Assembly (NCBI RefSeq): GCF_020711235.1
Contig: NZ_JAJFAV010000016.1
Span: forward strand, 62,001-126,000
Reading direction: 5' to 3'
Source of the DNA: Hymenobacter sp. 15J16-1T3B
GTDB lineage: Bacteria > Bacteroidota > Bacteroidia > Cytophagales > Hymenobacteraceae
Length of the DNA: 64,000 nucleotides
Shown here: one piece after another, positions 1 to 8,473 of the stretch
Position numbering within the stretch: the stretch's first letter is position 1
How the letters are laid out: the number at the start of each line of letters is the position of its first letter
Notes under the pieces: generated by a model
Databases searched by the model: none
What the model saw: only the letters and a program-made list of their open reading frames with translations
Told to the model about the DNA's origin: nothing
Program-made: the position numbers and the translations under genes

Positions 1-53
1 GCCCCGACGGAAAACAACAAGGCAGCACTGAGGAGAAGGGAAATGTGTTTCAT
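1..53 (-). CDS. Secreted protein, N-terminal fragment (runs off window)
   Basis: The reverse strand from position 53 starts with ATG and encodes MKHISLLLSAALLFSVG before the window edge. A short basic head followed by a hydrophobic run is a typical signal peptide, so this is the start of an exported protein whose body lies to the left. Only 17 residues are visible, so the mature function cannot be named. It lies downstream of, and on the same strand as, the rhamnogalacturonan lyase gene, but a terminator at 269-307 separates them. Confidence 0.55.
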   Translation of the reverse strand, partial: MKHISLLLSAALLFSVG

Positions 54-268
54 AGCTCGGAAAGGGTAGCTGGTTGACGGCGGAGTTGCCAATCAGCGTG
101 CCAATTGACGGCGTAATACCCCAATAAAATGCATGCAATCAGGTAAGGTGCTGACAATCAAAGACGCCAAAAGATGTGATTGACTCAACGGCCCCGAATT
201 GCTTATGGAAGGCTTTCAGGACTGGTTTTGGGCCATGCTGCCTGATGGTTGTTGGCCACATCTGCCTT
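54..268. other. Intergenic region, nothing recognised
   Basis: The stretch lies between the truncated secreted-protein start and the terminator at 269-307. I see no convincing open frame, RNA gene, repeat or TAnnTTTG promoter box on the minus strand. It presumably holds the promoter of the truncated gene. Confidence 0.4.
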
Positions 269-307
269 AAAAAAGAACGGCGGCCACCCGCTTGGGTAGC
301 CGCCGTT
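269..307 (-). terminator. Rho-independent terminator of the PL11 lyase gene
   Basis: A hairpin with a 9-bp outer stem (276-284 with 299-307), a one-base mismatch, a further short stem and a four-base loop is followed on the minus strand by a T run. It sits about 45 bp after the lyase stop codon. Confidence 0.8.
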
Positions 308-351
308 CGGGGAGCTTGGGCAAGGCCGAAGCTTGTGCTGTCAGAGCCTAG

Positions 352-3300
352 TTAGTCTACGACCACCAGGCGTTGGGTCTGCGTCTGCCCGTTTTGGCGC
401 AGGCGGCAGGTATAGAGCCCGGCGGGCAGCTGGCGGCCGTCCAGCGGCAGCGTGTATTGCCGGCCGGCTTCGGCGGGAGCGTCGTAGAGCGTGGCCACTA
501 GCTGGCCTAAGGAGTTATACACGGCCACGTGCGCTGCCCCCGACTCCGCCGAACGGAAGCGGATGGTGGCCGGGCCGGCCACTGGGTTGGGCGTCGCCGT
601 CAGCTCCAATTGCTCGACGGCCGTGGCTGGGCTGCCTTGCGTACCGCGGGCGGCCGTGGCGCAGCCAGCCAGTTGGTCGCCGTGCTGGGCGAGGTGCGCG
701 GCAACGGCGCTAGGCGCAATGCAGAGCAAGTTGCCGTTGTGGCACACCAGCACCTTGTCGTTCTTCGTGCCGCACCGCGCGTCGACAACCGTCAGCGTGA
801 CGCTGGCCGTGGCCGGGCAGCCGCTGGCGCTGGTGGCCGTGACGGTATAGGTATACGTGCCGGGGGCGGTGGCCGCGAAGGTCGGGTTGGCTGTAGCGGC
901 GTTGCTCAGGCCCGCGGCGGGGTTCCACTGGTAGCTAACCCCGTCAGTGGCCGTCAGCGTGGCGCTTTGCGGACCGTAGCCGAGGTAGAGCGTCGTAGCT
1001 ACCCCGCCGGTGTAGGTGCCGCTGGCCGGCATCACACTGATTTGCGGGGCCGGCACGCTGCCCAGCACCGTCACCGTGGCCGGGGCGCTGGCCGAGTTGC
1101 CGTTGACGTCGGTGGCCGTCAGCGTTACCACGTTCGGCCCGATGGCGGCGCAGTCGAAGGTGCTGCGGTCCAGGGTGAGCGAAGCCAGGCCGTAGGCGTC
1201 GGCGCTGCCGTTGTCTACGTCGGCGGGCGTAATGGTGGCCGTGCCGCCGCTCAGCGTGACGCTAATGTTCTTGGTCAGTACCGTCGGCGCTACCAAGTCC
1301 TTGGCCTCGAACGACCAGACTGCACCAGTGGCTACCTCGCCGTCGTGGGTGGCGTCGCCGTCGCGCAGGGCGTCCACGCGCCAGTAGTAGGTGCCGAGGG
1401 CCGTAGTACCCGCCAGCGTGTATTCGGGTTGGGTCAGGCCTTCGGCCACCAGCACCAGGTTGCCCGGGTCGGGGCCCACCAGCACGTTGTAGCGGTCCGC
1501 CGCGCCGGTCCAGCTCAGGCGGATGTCATCGGCGTTGACGGCGGCGCCGTTGCCGGGCGTCAGGTAAGCCACCGGATTCACCCAGGCCGGCCCGGCGGCT
1601 TGCACCAAGCTGATGTTATAGGTCGGGGCGGCCATGTTTTCGCCCAGAAAGAAGCTGGGGTTGGGCGGTTGGTTGTAGGCCGAGTTTTCCAGCGCCACCT
1701 GCGTCCGGTACTGCGCGTCGTGCATGAGCGTGGGCAGGCGGTGGGTGGTCGGCGCGGTGGTCGTGTAAACCAGCAGGCTGGTGTTGTCGGCCGAGCGCAG
1801 CACGATTTCCTCGCGCCAGTCACCCAGAATGTCGGCCGTGATGCAGGCGTTGGCCTTGGTGGTGTTGTTGGTTTGGCCGTTGCCAAATTCCGGCGTGCTC
1901 GGCGTCATGATGCGGTCGGCGCGGTTGGCGGCGTAGTTCCACTTGTCGAGGCGCACGGTGGCGAAGTCGGTGGTGGCGTTGTACGACGACTCCAGCAACT
2001 CACGCTGCAGGTCACCGTCCCACCACACGCCGAAGTTGATGCTGGGCCGGGTCGTACCGATCTGAACGCCCTTGTTGGTATACAATCCGCCCGTCGAGCC
2101 CCAGACCTCGTAGCCGGGGTAGCGCGGGTCGATGTCGGCGGCCATGGCCCGGCCGATGTCGCCGGTGGCGGGCACGCCCCAGAGCGTTTGGCCGGTGCGG
2201 GCGTCGCGGAATTGCAAGCCGCCTTTGGTGCCGTATTTGGCGGGTTCCTCCTGGCACTGCCACACTTCCTGGCCAGGGCGCGAGGGGTCCATATCGGTCA
2301 TGTGCAAGGCGTCGCCGTGGCCCGAGCCGTTCACGTACAGCCCGCGGCCGTCGTCGTCGATGGTGCTGGCCCCGTTGCAGACCTCGTCCCGGCCGTCGCC
2401 GTCCACGTCGCCTACGGTGAGCTGGTGGTTGCCCTGTCCGGCGTAAGCGCCGTTGCCGGGGTCATTCGAGTCGAACACCCAGCGGTTGGTGAGCTGCCCG
2501 CCGCGCCAATCCCAGGCCACGCGCACCAAGCGGGTGTAGTAGCCGCGCCCCATCACCAGGCTGGGCCGCTGCCCGTCGAGGTAGGCAATGGCCGAAACGA
2601 AGCGGTCGACGCGGTTGCCGTACGAATCCCCCCAGCTCGATACGGAGCCGCGGGCCGGCAGGAAATTGGTGGTGGCCATGGCGGCCCCGGTCTGCCCGTT
2701 GAAAATGGTCAGAAACTCCGGGCCCGCCAGTGGGTAGCCTTCCACGTTGCGGTAGTCCGCGTTCGGGTCGCCGATGACGGTGCCCTGCCCGTCGACGGTG
2801 CCGTCGGCGGTTTTTACGGCCACTTCGGCCTTGCCGTCACTGTCCAGGTCGTACACCATCAGCTGGGTGTAGTGCGCCCCGGCGCGGATGTTGCGGCCTA
2901 GGTCGATGCGCCAGAGCCGGGTGCCGTCGAGCTTGTAGGCGTCGATGTACACGTTGCCGGTGAAGCCGCGCAGGGAGTTGTCGCGCGAGTTCGACGGGTC
3001 CCACTTCAGCACGATTTCGTACTGCCCGTCGCCGTCGAGGTCGGCCACCGAGGCGTCGTTGGGCGAGTAGGTGTAGGCTTGGCCGCTGGGGTAGCTTTCC
3101 ACCACGCGGTTGTTGCTCACGGTGTAGGGCGGCGTCACGCCCGGCGCGGGCACCTGCAGCGGAATGGTCTTGAACGGCTGGGCCCAGGTGCTGGCCGAAG
3201 CCGAGCCGGCCTGCTCCACCCCGCCGACCACCGGCCGCACGGTGTAGGTGCCGTCGGTGCCGGCTTGGTCGACGAAGTTGGTGGCTCCGGTCAGCGGTGC

Positions 3301-3531
3301 GGGCGTGACCTTCACCCCGTCGCGGTACACGTTGAAGGCCACGCCGGCTGGGTCAGTGCCAAATAAGCGCCAGCCGACGTAGACGGTGCCGGGACCGGTG
3401 CGCACGGCTACCACGCCGCGGTTGAGCTTTTCCAGGTACTTCTGCTGGGCCCGGGCCGGCGCGGCCAGCAGCACGGCGGCCGAGGCAACGCCCAAAAGGA
3501 GAGGACGGATACGCGGTACGTGTTCGAACAT
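352..3531 (-). CDS. Family 11 rhamnogalacturonan lyase with T9SS type A sorting domain
   Basis: The 1059-residue protein should cleave the rhamnogalacturonan I backbone of pectin by beta-elimination outside the cell. Residues 1-28 are a signal peptide ending near PARAQQ. The rhamnogalacturonan lyase beta-sheet domain follows (VVAVRTGPGTVYVGWR, then FNVYRDG). A long propeller-like catalytic region has repeated D-x-D-x-D-G calcium-type loops (DLDGDGQYE, DLDSDGKAE, DVDGDGRDE). After it come a fibronectin III-like segment, an HYR-like and a second beta-sandwich segment, and a C-terminal type A T9SS tail beginning TPNPVAGPA. I chose the ATG at 3531 because it starts the signal peptide; the open frame continues 40 codons upstream without protein-like sequence. 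No SusC/SusD pair or other pectinase lies next to it, although only about 350 bp of downstream sequence are visible. Confidence 0.9.
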   Translation of the reverse strand: MFEHVPRIRPLLLGVASAAVLLAAPARAQQKYLEKLNRGVVAVRTGPGTVYVGWRLFGTDPAGVAFNVYRDGVKVTPAPLTGATNFVDQAGTDGTYTVRPVVGGVEQAGSASASTWAQPFKTIPLQVPAPGVTPPYTVSNNRVVESYPSGQAYTYSPNDASVADLDGDGQYEIVLKWDPSNSRDNSLRGFTGNVYIDAYKLDGTRLWRIDLGRNIRAGAHYTQLMVYDLDSDGKAEVAVKTADGTVDGQGTVIGDPNADYRNVEGYPLAGPEFLTIFNGQTGAAMATTNFLPARGSVSSWGDSYGNRVDRFVSAIAYLDGQRPSLVMGRGYYTRLVRVAWDWRGGQLTNRWVFDSNDPGNGAYAGQGNHQLTVGDVDGDGRDEVCNGASTIDDDGRGLYVNGSGHGDALHMTDMDPSRPGQEVWQCQEEPAKYGTKGGLQFRDARTGQTLWGVPATGDIGRAMAADIDPRYPGYEVWGSTGGLYTNKGVQIGTTRPSINFGVWWDGDLQRELLESSYNATTDFATVRLDKWNYAANRADRIMTPSTPEFGNGQTNNTTKANACITADILGDWREEIVLRSADNTSLLVYTTTAPTTHRLPTLMHDAQYRTQVALENSAYNQPPNPSFFLGENMAAPTYNISLVQAAGPAWVNPVAYLTPGNGAAVNADDIRLSWTGAADRYNVLVGPDPGNLVLVAEGLTQPEYTLAGTTALGTYYWRVDALRDGDATHDGEVATGAVWSFEAKDLVAPTVLTKNISVTLSGGTATITPADVDNGSADAYGLASLTLDRSTFDCAAIGPNVVTLTATDVNGNSASAPATVTVLGSVPAPQISVMPASGTYTGGVATTLYLGYGPQSATLTATDGVSYQWNPAAGLSNAATANPTFAATAPGTYTYTVTATSASGCPATASVTLTVVDARCGTKNDKVLVCHNGNLLCIAPSAVAAHLAQHGDQLAGCATAARGTQGSPATAVEQLELTATPNPVAGPATIRFRSAESGAAHVAVYNSLGQLVATLYDAPAEAGRQYTLPLDGRQLPAGLYTCRLRQNGQTQTQRLVVVD

Positions 3532-3769
3532 AAGTTGGTGTTGGGAAGTGGAATGCAGGCGGAGCCGCGGCGCAGTGGCGGCTCCTGCTCGGAGGTTCCG
3601 AACGCCTGAAAAGTCCCACATCAACCGCACGTCGGTGTCCTGTACCGTCATGTATTATTTCGGGAAAGTGCGTACTCACTTGCCGAGGGGGCCTGGGCGG
3701 CCCTGGCGAGGTGAATTGCCCGCAGTGTTGAAGCATTTCGGCCGATTACGCCGATGCAGCTCAGGCAAA
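3532..3769. other. Intergenic region between the PL11 gene and the lytic transglycosylase terminator
   Basis: This should contain the lyase promoter and 5' leader on the minus strand. I could not find a convincing TAnnTTTG box, and the open frames here are GC-driven shadows. Confidence 0.4.
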
Positions 3770-3803
3770 CAAAAAGGCCCCGCTCGTAGGAGCGGGACCT
3801 TTA
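3770..3803 (-). terminator. Terminator of the tatA-tatA-gatA-transglycosylase operon
   Basis: A stem with one mismatch (3776-3785 with 3790-3799) and a four-base loop is followed by five T on the minus strand. It lies about 30 bp beyond the transglycosylase stop codon. Confidence 0.8.
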
Positions 3804-3831
3804 TAGGACCAAGCCGTCAAGCGCAGTGGAC

Positions 3832-5931
3832 TTAGCTGGCCACGATGAGCTTTTGGCCCGGTTTCACCTCGTCGGACTTCAGGTGGTTGAGCTTGCGCAA
3901 CTGCTCCACTGTCAGGCCCTGGTAGCGGCGCGAAATGTTGTAGAGCGTGTCGCCGGGCTGAACCACGTGCACGCGCTGCAGCTGCAAAGCCGGCGCCTTG
4001 GCGGCGCGGGCCGCTTGCTTGGGGGCCGCCGTTGCCACGGCCGCCGGCTTCTCGGCTTCCTCGCTGCCGGCCGTTTCATCCGCCGCCGGCGCGGCCAGGC
4101 GCAGCTTCTGCCCCGGCGTCACCACCTGCGACTTCAGATTATTCCAAGCCATGAGCTGCTCCACCGACAGCCCCCGCTCGCGGGCCAGCTTGGTCAGGTA
4201 GTCCCCCTTGCGAATCACGTACTCGGTAGCCGCTTCCTGTTGCGCGGCTGCCGTAACCGCCGCAGTCGACTCGGGCGCAGCGGCCGTTTCAGCGTCATTA
4301 TCAGCCGGAGTTTCTTTTGCCGGCGCAGCTGCCGGACGCGCAGCCCGAACGGGCTTGCGGACTTCGGCGGCAACTGGGCGCTCAGCCGGCGCGGCCGCGG
4401 GGGCCGCAGCCACCGCCGTTTCTTCCGCTTCCAACGTTTCGGGCTTGCTGATCGGCTTGATGGGCTGCTTGCTCACCTTCACGCCCATTTCCGCGGGCGT
4501 CCGTGGGGCGGCAGCTACGGCCGGCGCGGCGGTGGGCCGCACGGCTACGTTCTGCGCCTGCACCGACGTGCCGCCTTTGGCCGGCAAGAACACCACGATT
4601 TGCTGCTTGGGCTTCAGCGCCCGACCCTTGGCCAGGTTGTTCCAGCGCCGCAGCTGCGTCTGCGACACGCCGTACCATTCCGCCAGCTCCGCCAGGGTCT
4701 GCCCGCGCTTCACCGTATGCACCTTGCGCTGGGTACGCGGGGCTTCGTCTGTTGCCGCCGCGGCCGTTTCCGTAGCGGGCTTGCGGCGGCTACCCGCAGC
4801 TAGCTGCTGCGCCGATGGAAAAGGCTCTACGCCTTGCAAACGCGGCGGCAAGGCCTCCATCGGCGTCGGTAGTGCGGCCTGCGGACGGCAGTAGCCAAAG
4901 AGCACCGAGCGGTCTACTTCCAGCAGCAAGGCGCGGCGGTCAGCCGGAAACTGCACGGTGTAGGGGCGGTAGCCGTCGGGCAGGTAGGGGCGGCGCAACT
5001 CGGGGTTGAAGCGCAGAATGGCCGTCGAGTCCAGGCCCACGGCTTGGCTCAAACGCATCATGTCAAATGCCTGCCCGTTGAGCTTCAGCGTGTCCATGGG
5101 CTGGGCGTACTGGTATTTCAGCTCGGCCGAGTGCAAATTGTGCTGCTCGGCGTACTTCATGGCGTACATGATGGCCGTGAAGGAGGGCACGTAGTTGCGC
5201 GTTTCCTTGGGCATGTAGGGGTACATATCCCAGAAGTTGCGCTTGCCCGACTTGCGCATCACCCGCTGAATGTTGCCCGCACCCCAGTTGTAGGCGGCTA
5301 GCACCAATTCCCAGTCGTGAAACACGCCGTAGAGGTAGCGCAGGTGCTTGCAGGCGGCTTCGGTGGCCTTTTCCGGGTCCATCCGCTCGTCCACCCACTC
5401 GTCGCGGCGCAGCCGCAAATCACCCGCGGTAGGGCCCATAAACTGCCACAGGCCGGTGGCGCCTACCCGCGACTTGGCCGTCGGAATCAGCGCCGACTCC
5501 ACCACGGCCAAATACTTCAGGTCGGGCGGTAGGTTGTACTTGGTCAGGTACTTCTCAAACAGCGGGAAGTACAGGTTTTCGCGCTCCAGCACCCGCTGCA
5601 TGTAGTTGCGGTTGCGCAGCGTGAAGTAGTTGATGTGCGCCAGCACCGTCGAGTTGAAGGCGTGCGGCACGTCGGTATCGAAGCAAGCCACCCGGTCGCA
5701 GATCAGGTCGCGCACCTCGGGCGGGGCCTGCAGCCACGCCAGCTTCACCGAGTCGATCTGCACCGGCTCGGCCACCAGCGAGTCGGGCTGCAGCTCCAGC
5801 CGCACCCGCGTGGTGTCGTCCGCGCCGGCCGCCGGCATTGTCACGGGTGGGAACTGCGTTTGGGCCGCCGCGGGGCGGGCAAAGGCGGCAGCCAACAGAA
5901 ACAAAGCGGAGGCGCGGAGCGACTTTTTCAT
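3832..5931 (-). CDS. MltD-like membrane-bound lytic murein transglycosylase with three LysM domains
   Basis: The 699-residue exported enzyme should cut glycan strands of peptidoglycan with 1,6-anhydro ends. Residues 1-23 are a signal peptide (ends ARPAAAQ). The SLT fold (roughly 115-240) has LKYLAVVESAL with the catalytic glutamate, GATGLWQFM, and the AAYNWGAGN motif typical of the family. Three LysM peptidoglycan-binding modules follow (HTVKRGQTLAELAEWYGVS; YVIRKGDYLTKLARERGLS; HVVQPGDTLYNISRRYQGL), with Ala/Pro-rich linkers between the first two. MltD of E. coli usually has two LysM modules, so this is an extended form. It starts 15 bp after gatA ends and is the last gene of its operon. Confidence 0.9.
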   Translation of the reverse strand: MKKSLRASALFLLAAAFARPAAAQTQFPPVTMPAAGADDTTRVRLELQPDSLVAEPVQIDSVKLAWLQAPPEVRDLICDRVACFDTDVPHAFNSTVLAHINYFTLRNRNYMQRVLERENLYFPLFEKYLTKYNLPPDLKYLAVVESALIPTAKSRVGATGLWQFMGPTAGDLRLRRDEWVDERMDPEKATEAACKHLRYLYGVFHDWELVLAAYNWGAGNIQRVMRKSGKRNFWDMYPYMPKETRNYVPSFTAIMYAMKYAEQHNLHSAELKYQYAQPMDTLKLNGQAFDMMRLSQAVGLDSTAILRFNPELRRPYLPDGYRPYTVQFPADRRALLLEVDRSVLFGYCRPQAALPTPMEALPPRLQGVEPFPSAQQLAAGSRRKPATETAAAATDEAPRTQRKVHTVKRGQTLAELAEWYGVSQTQLRRWNNLAKGRALKPKQQIVVFLPAKGGTSVQAQNVAVRPTAAPAVAAAPRTPAEMGVKVSKQPIKPISKPETLEAEETAVAAAPAAAPAERPVAAEVRKPVRAARPAAAPAKETPADNDAETAAAPESTAAVTAAAQQEAATEYVIRKGDYLTKLARERGLSVEQLMAWNNLKSQVVTPGQKLRLAAPAADETAGSEEAEKPAAVATAAPKQAARAAKAPALQLQRVHVVQPGDTLYNISRRYQGLTVEQLRKLNHLKSDEVKPGQKLIVAS

Positions 5932-5946
5932 GCGTTCAACTTCACG

Positions 5947-7392
5947 TTACGGGGCTACTACGGACGCGCCCACGGTTTCGGTCAGGTGCTTGGCAAAGGC
6001 CAGCATGTCGGCTTCGCGGAAGGCACCGCTGAGCACCTGCAAGCCGATGGGCAGCCCTTCGCCGTCATTCCCCACGGGCACCGAAATAGCCGGTACGCCC
6101 GCCAACGAGGCCTGAACGGTAAAGATATCAGCAAGATACATAGCCAGCGGATCTTTCATGTTTTCGCCGATGCGGAACGCCGTGGTCGGCGCTGTGGGCA
6201 GAATCAGGAAGTCGTACTGGCGCAGCAGCTCGTCGGTTTGCTCCTTGATGAGGCGCCGCACGCGCTGGGCCTTGGTGTAGTAGGCGTCGTAGTAATCGGC
6301 CGACAACACGAAGGTGCCCAGCAGAATACGGCGCTGTACCTCCTGCCCGAAGCCCTGGCTGCGCGACTTTTTGTAGAGCGACTCCAGGTCGGTAGCGTCC
6401 GGGGCGCGGTAGCCGTACTTCACCCCATCGTAGCGGCCCAGGTTGGAGGAGGCCTCCGCCGTGGTCAGAATGTAGTACGTCGGCACCATGTAGTCGAGGT
6501 AGGGGAAGTCCACCGCGTCCACTACGTGGCCTTGCCCGCGCAGCAGCTCGATGGTCGATTCCATGGCCTGCTTGATGTCCGGCGCGAGGCCCGGGCGCTC
6601 CATCGTGTCGCGGATGTAGCCCACGCGGTAGTGCGCCTTAGGTTCCAGCAGCTCCGAGTAGGCGGGCACCGACTCCTGGCTCACCGTCGAGTCAAACTCG
6701 TCGGGGCCGGCCATTACTTCCAGCAGCAGCGCGGCGTCGTCCACCGAGCGGGTAATCGGCCCGATCTGGTCGAACGACGAGGCGTAGGCAATCAGCCCGT
6801 AGCGCGACACCCGCGAGTAGGTCGGCTTCAGGCCCACCACGCCGCAGAAGGCCGCCGGCTGGCGCACCGAGCCGCCGGTATCGGAGCCGATGGAGGCCAA
6901 GCACAGATCAGCCTGCACCGCCACGGCCGAGCCGCCCGAGGAGCCGCCGGGCACGCGGTTCGGGTCGATTTCGTTGCGGGCCGGGCCGAAGTAAGACGTC
7001 TCGTTGGAGGCGCCCATGGCAAACTCGTCGCAGTTCTGGCGGCCGATCAGGATAGCGTCCTCGTCGAGCAGGCGTTGCACGGCCGTACCTGTAAACAAGG
7101 ACTTGAACCCGTCGAGAATGTGCGAGCTGGACTGCAGCGCGTGGTCCTTGTAGGCCAGCACGTCCTTCAGGCCGATGACCATGCCAGCCAGCTTACCGGC
7201 CGTGCCCGCGGCCATTTTCGCGTCGACGGCCTCGGCCTGCTGCCGGGCTTCGTCGGCCCACACTTCGAGGAAGGCGTTGAGGTGCTGCTTTTTCTCGATG
7301 TTGTCGAGGTAATACTCAACGAGCTGACGGCAGGTAAGAGTACCGGCGGTCAGCTCGTGGCGAACTTCCGTGAGGGAGTTGAAGCGTTTCAT
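5947..7392 (-). CDS. gatA: Asp-tRNA(Asn)/Glu-tRNA(Gln) amidotransferase subunit A
   Basis: The 481-residue amidase subunit of the GatCAB complex supplies ammonia from glutamine to convert mischarged Glu-tRNA(Gln) and Asp-tRNA(Asn). The Ser-cisSer-Lys catalytic triad is visible: lysine in MVIGLKDVLAYKDH, the Gly/Ser-rich signature PGGSSGGSAVAVQ, and the nucleophile serine in SIGSDTGGSVRQPA, followed by VGLKPTYSRVSRYGL. Length fits bacterial GatA (about 480-490). GatB and GatC are not in the window. It sits between the tatA genes and a lytic transglycosylase on the same strand. Confidence 0.95.
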   Translation of the reverse strand: MKRFNSLTEVRHELTAGTLTCRQLVEYYLDNIEKKQHLNAFLEVWADEARQQAEAVDAKMAAGTAGKLAGMVIGLKDVLAYKDHALQSSSHILDGFKSLFTGTAVQRLLDEDAILIGRQNCDEFAMGASNETSYFGPARNEIDPNRVPGGSSGGSAVAVQADLCLASIGSDTGGSVRQPAAFCGVVGLKPTYSRVSRYGLIAYASSFDQIGPITRSVDDAALLLEVMAGPDEFDSTVSQESVPAYSELLEPKAHYRVGYIRDTMERPGLAPDIKQAMESTIELLRGQGHVVDAVDFPYLDYMVPTYYILTTAEASSNLGRYDGVKYGYRAPDATDLESLYKKSRSQGFGQEVQRRILLGTFVLSADYYDAYYTKAQRVRRLIKEQTDELLRQYDFLILPTAPTTAFRIGENMKDPLAMYLADIFTVQASLAGVPAISVPVGNDGEGLPIGLQVLSGAFREADMLAFAKHLTETVGASVVAP

Positions 7393-7498
7393 GCGTAGGG
7401 GCCAAACGGTCCGCGGCGGGCGGCAGGATTGGGGTGAAAAGGCTAGGCCGCCGCGGGGTGCGCGGCGGCCGTCAAAAGCAGGATGCGAAAGTTCGAAA

Positions 7499-7897
7499 TT
7501 AAATCGACTTCGCCGAAGAATTCGATTCGTGGGGCAGGCCGGCGGGCGTTACCGTGGGCTGTTCCGGGGCCGCCACCGGCGCCTGCGACTCGGGCAGGGG
7601 CTGATCGAGGCCGGTGGGCTGGTAGGCTACTGGCTGCACGGGCTGGGGCTGCTGGTAACCGTTGGTAGCGGGTTGTTGGTAGCCGTTGTTGTTGGGCTGA
7701 AAGCCCGGCTGCCCGGCGTTTTCAATCTCGCTGCGAATCTCGCGCGAGGCGTCCTTAAACTCGCGGATGCCCTTACCGAGGCCACGAGCCAGCTCCGGAA
7801 TCTTGTTGGCGCCGAAGAACACCAGGATGAAAAGCACGATAACGGCCAATTCGCCGCCACCAATACCTTCCAGGAAAAGCAGAAAAGGCGTGTGCAT
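7499..7897 (-). CDS. Sec-independent translocase TatA/E-type subunit with long Q/N/P-rich tail
   Basis: The 132-residue protein has the TatA layout: a short N-terminal transmembrane helix (LAVIVLFILVFFGA), the FGANKIPELARGLGKGIREFK hinge and amphipathic helix, then a disordered tail. TatA oligomerises with TatC to move folded twin-arginine substrates across the inner membrane. The tail, about 80 residues rich in Gln, Asn, Pro and Thr, is longer than usual and differs from that of the neighbouring paralogue. It starts 19 bp after the first tatA stop codon, and gatA follows about 100 bp later. No tatC is in the window. Confidence 0.85.
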   Translation of the reverse strand: MHTPFLLFLEGIGGGELAVIVLFILVFFGANKIPELARGLGKGIREFKDASREIRSEIENAGQPGFQPNNNGYQQPATNGYQQPQPVQPVAYQPTGLDQPLPESQAPVAAPEQPTVTPAGLPHESNSSAKSI

Positions 7898-7916
7898 GAC
7901 TAACAGAGCTTAGCGG

Positions 7917-8135
7917 TTAGCGGCTCGGCTGTTGCGGGTCGCGGTAGTTGGGGTTTTGGTCGCGGTACTCGGGCTTATCGTCTTTCGACGCGTCCTTGAA
8001 CTCGCGCATGCCCTGGCCCAGGCCCCGGAACAGCTCCGGAATGCGCTTGGCGCCGAACAGCAAGATGACGATAAAGACGATCAGCAAAATCTCGGTCGTG
8101 CCAAAATTGCCGATCAGGAAAAGCGAGTTGAGCAT
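7917..8135 (-). CDS. tatA: Sec-independent translocase subunit TatA
   Basis: The 72-residue protein has the single transmembrane helix [16 protein letters not shown], the [21 protein letters not shown] hinge and amphipathic helix, and a short charged tail. It fits TatA in length and motif order. It is the first gene of the minus-strand run tatA-tatA-gatA-transglycosylase. A near-match promoter box (TACCTTTA on the minus strand, 8199-8206) lies about 65 bp upstream. A longer overlapping open frame at 8114-8341 on the same strand has no protein-like features and was not used. Confidence 0.9.
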   Translation of the reverse strand: MLNSLFLIGNFGTTEILLIVFIVILLFGAKRIPELFRGLGQGMREFKDASKDDKPEYRDQNPNYRDPQQPSR

Positions 8136-8389
8136 GGGAGTCCGCGGTGGGTGTGTAAGCTACAGCAGGAGATACGGGCCCGCCCGCCGTAGGGATGGTA
8201 AAGGTACCCGATAATTTTCAAAACGAGCCCGGCGGGTACACCCGGGCAGCCAGAGCACCGGCAAATGTTTGGGCCGATACTTAGGAACCACGTAACCCCT
8301 GCCAGAAGTTCAGCAAGGAGAAATCCTGATTCGGCGGGCAAGAAATAATGTTCATCGTGAAGAACCGGTTAGCGGACAATTCACGTAGG

Positions 8390-8397
8390 TACCTTTG
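8390..8397 (+). promoter_or_regulatory. Candidate -7 promoter box for the GAF-LytTR gene
   Basis: TACCTTTG matches the Bacteroidota -7 consensus TAnnTTTG, 77 bp before the chosen ATG. No clear TTTG lies at the expected -33 position, so support is moderate. Confidence 0.45.
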
Positions 8398-8473
8398 GCC
8401 GTTGTTTTCTCGCTTTTTTGTGCCGGTGCCCTACTCGGCAGGCAACTTCTGCTGCGCTAACGCATCTTTGATT

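Noticed and set aside
529-2901. 790-codon plus-strand frame opposite the pectin lyase
   Set aside because: Antisense shadow in GC-rich DNA; no motif, while the minus strand has a full PL11 architecture.
5635-7398. 587-codon plus-strand frame opposite gatA
   Set aside because: Shadow; gatA motifs on the other strand are intact.
8114-8341. 75-codon minus-strand frame overlapping the start of tatA
   Set aside because: Overlaps the tatA start and has no conserved features or start signal; the leader of the tat operon is the better reading.
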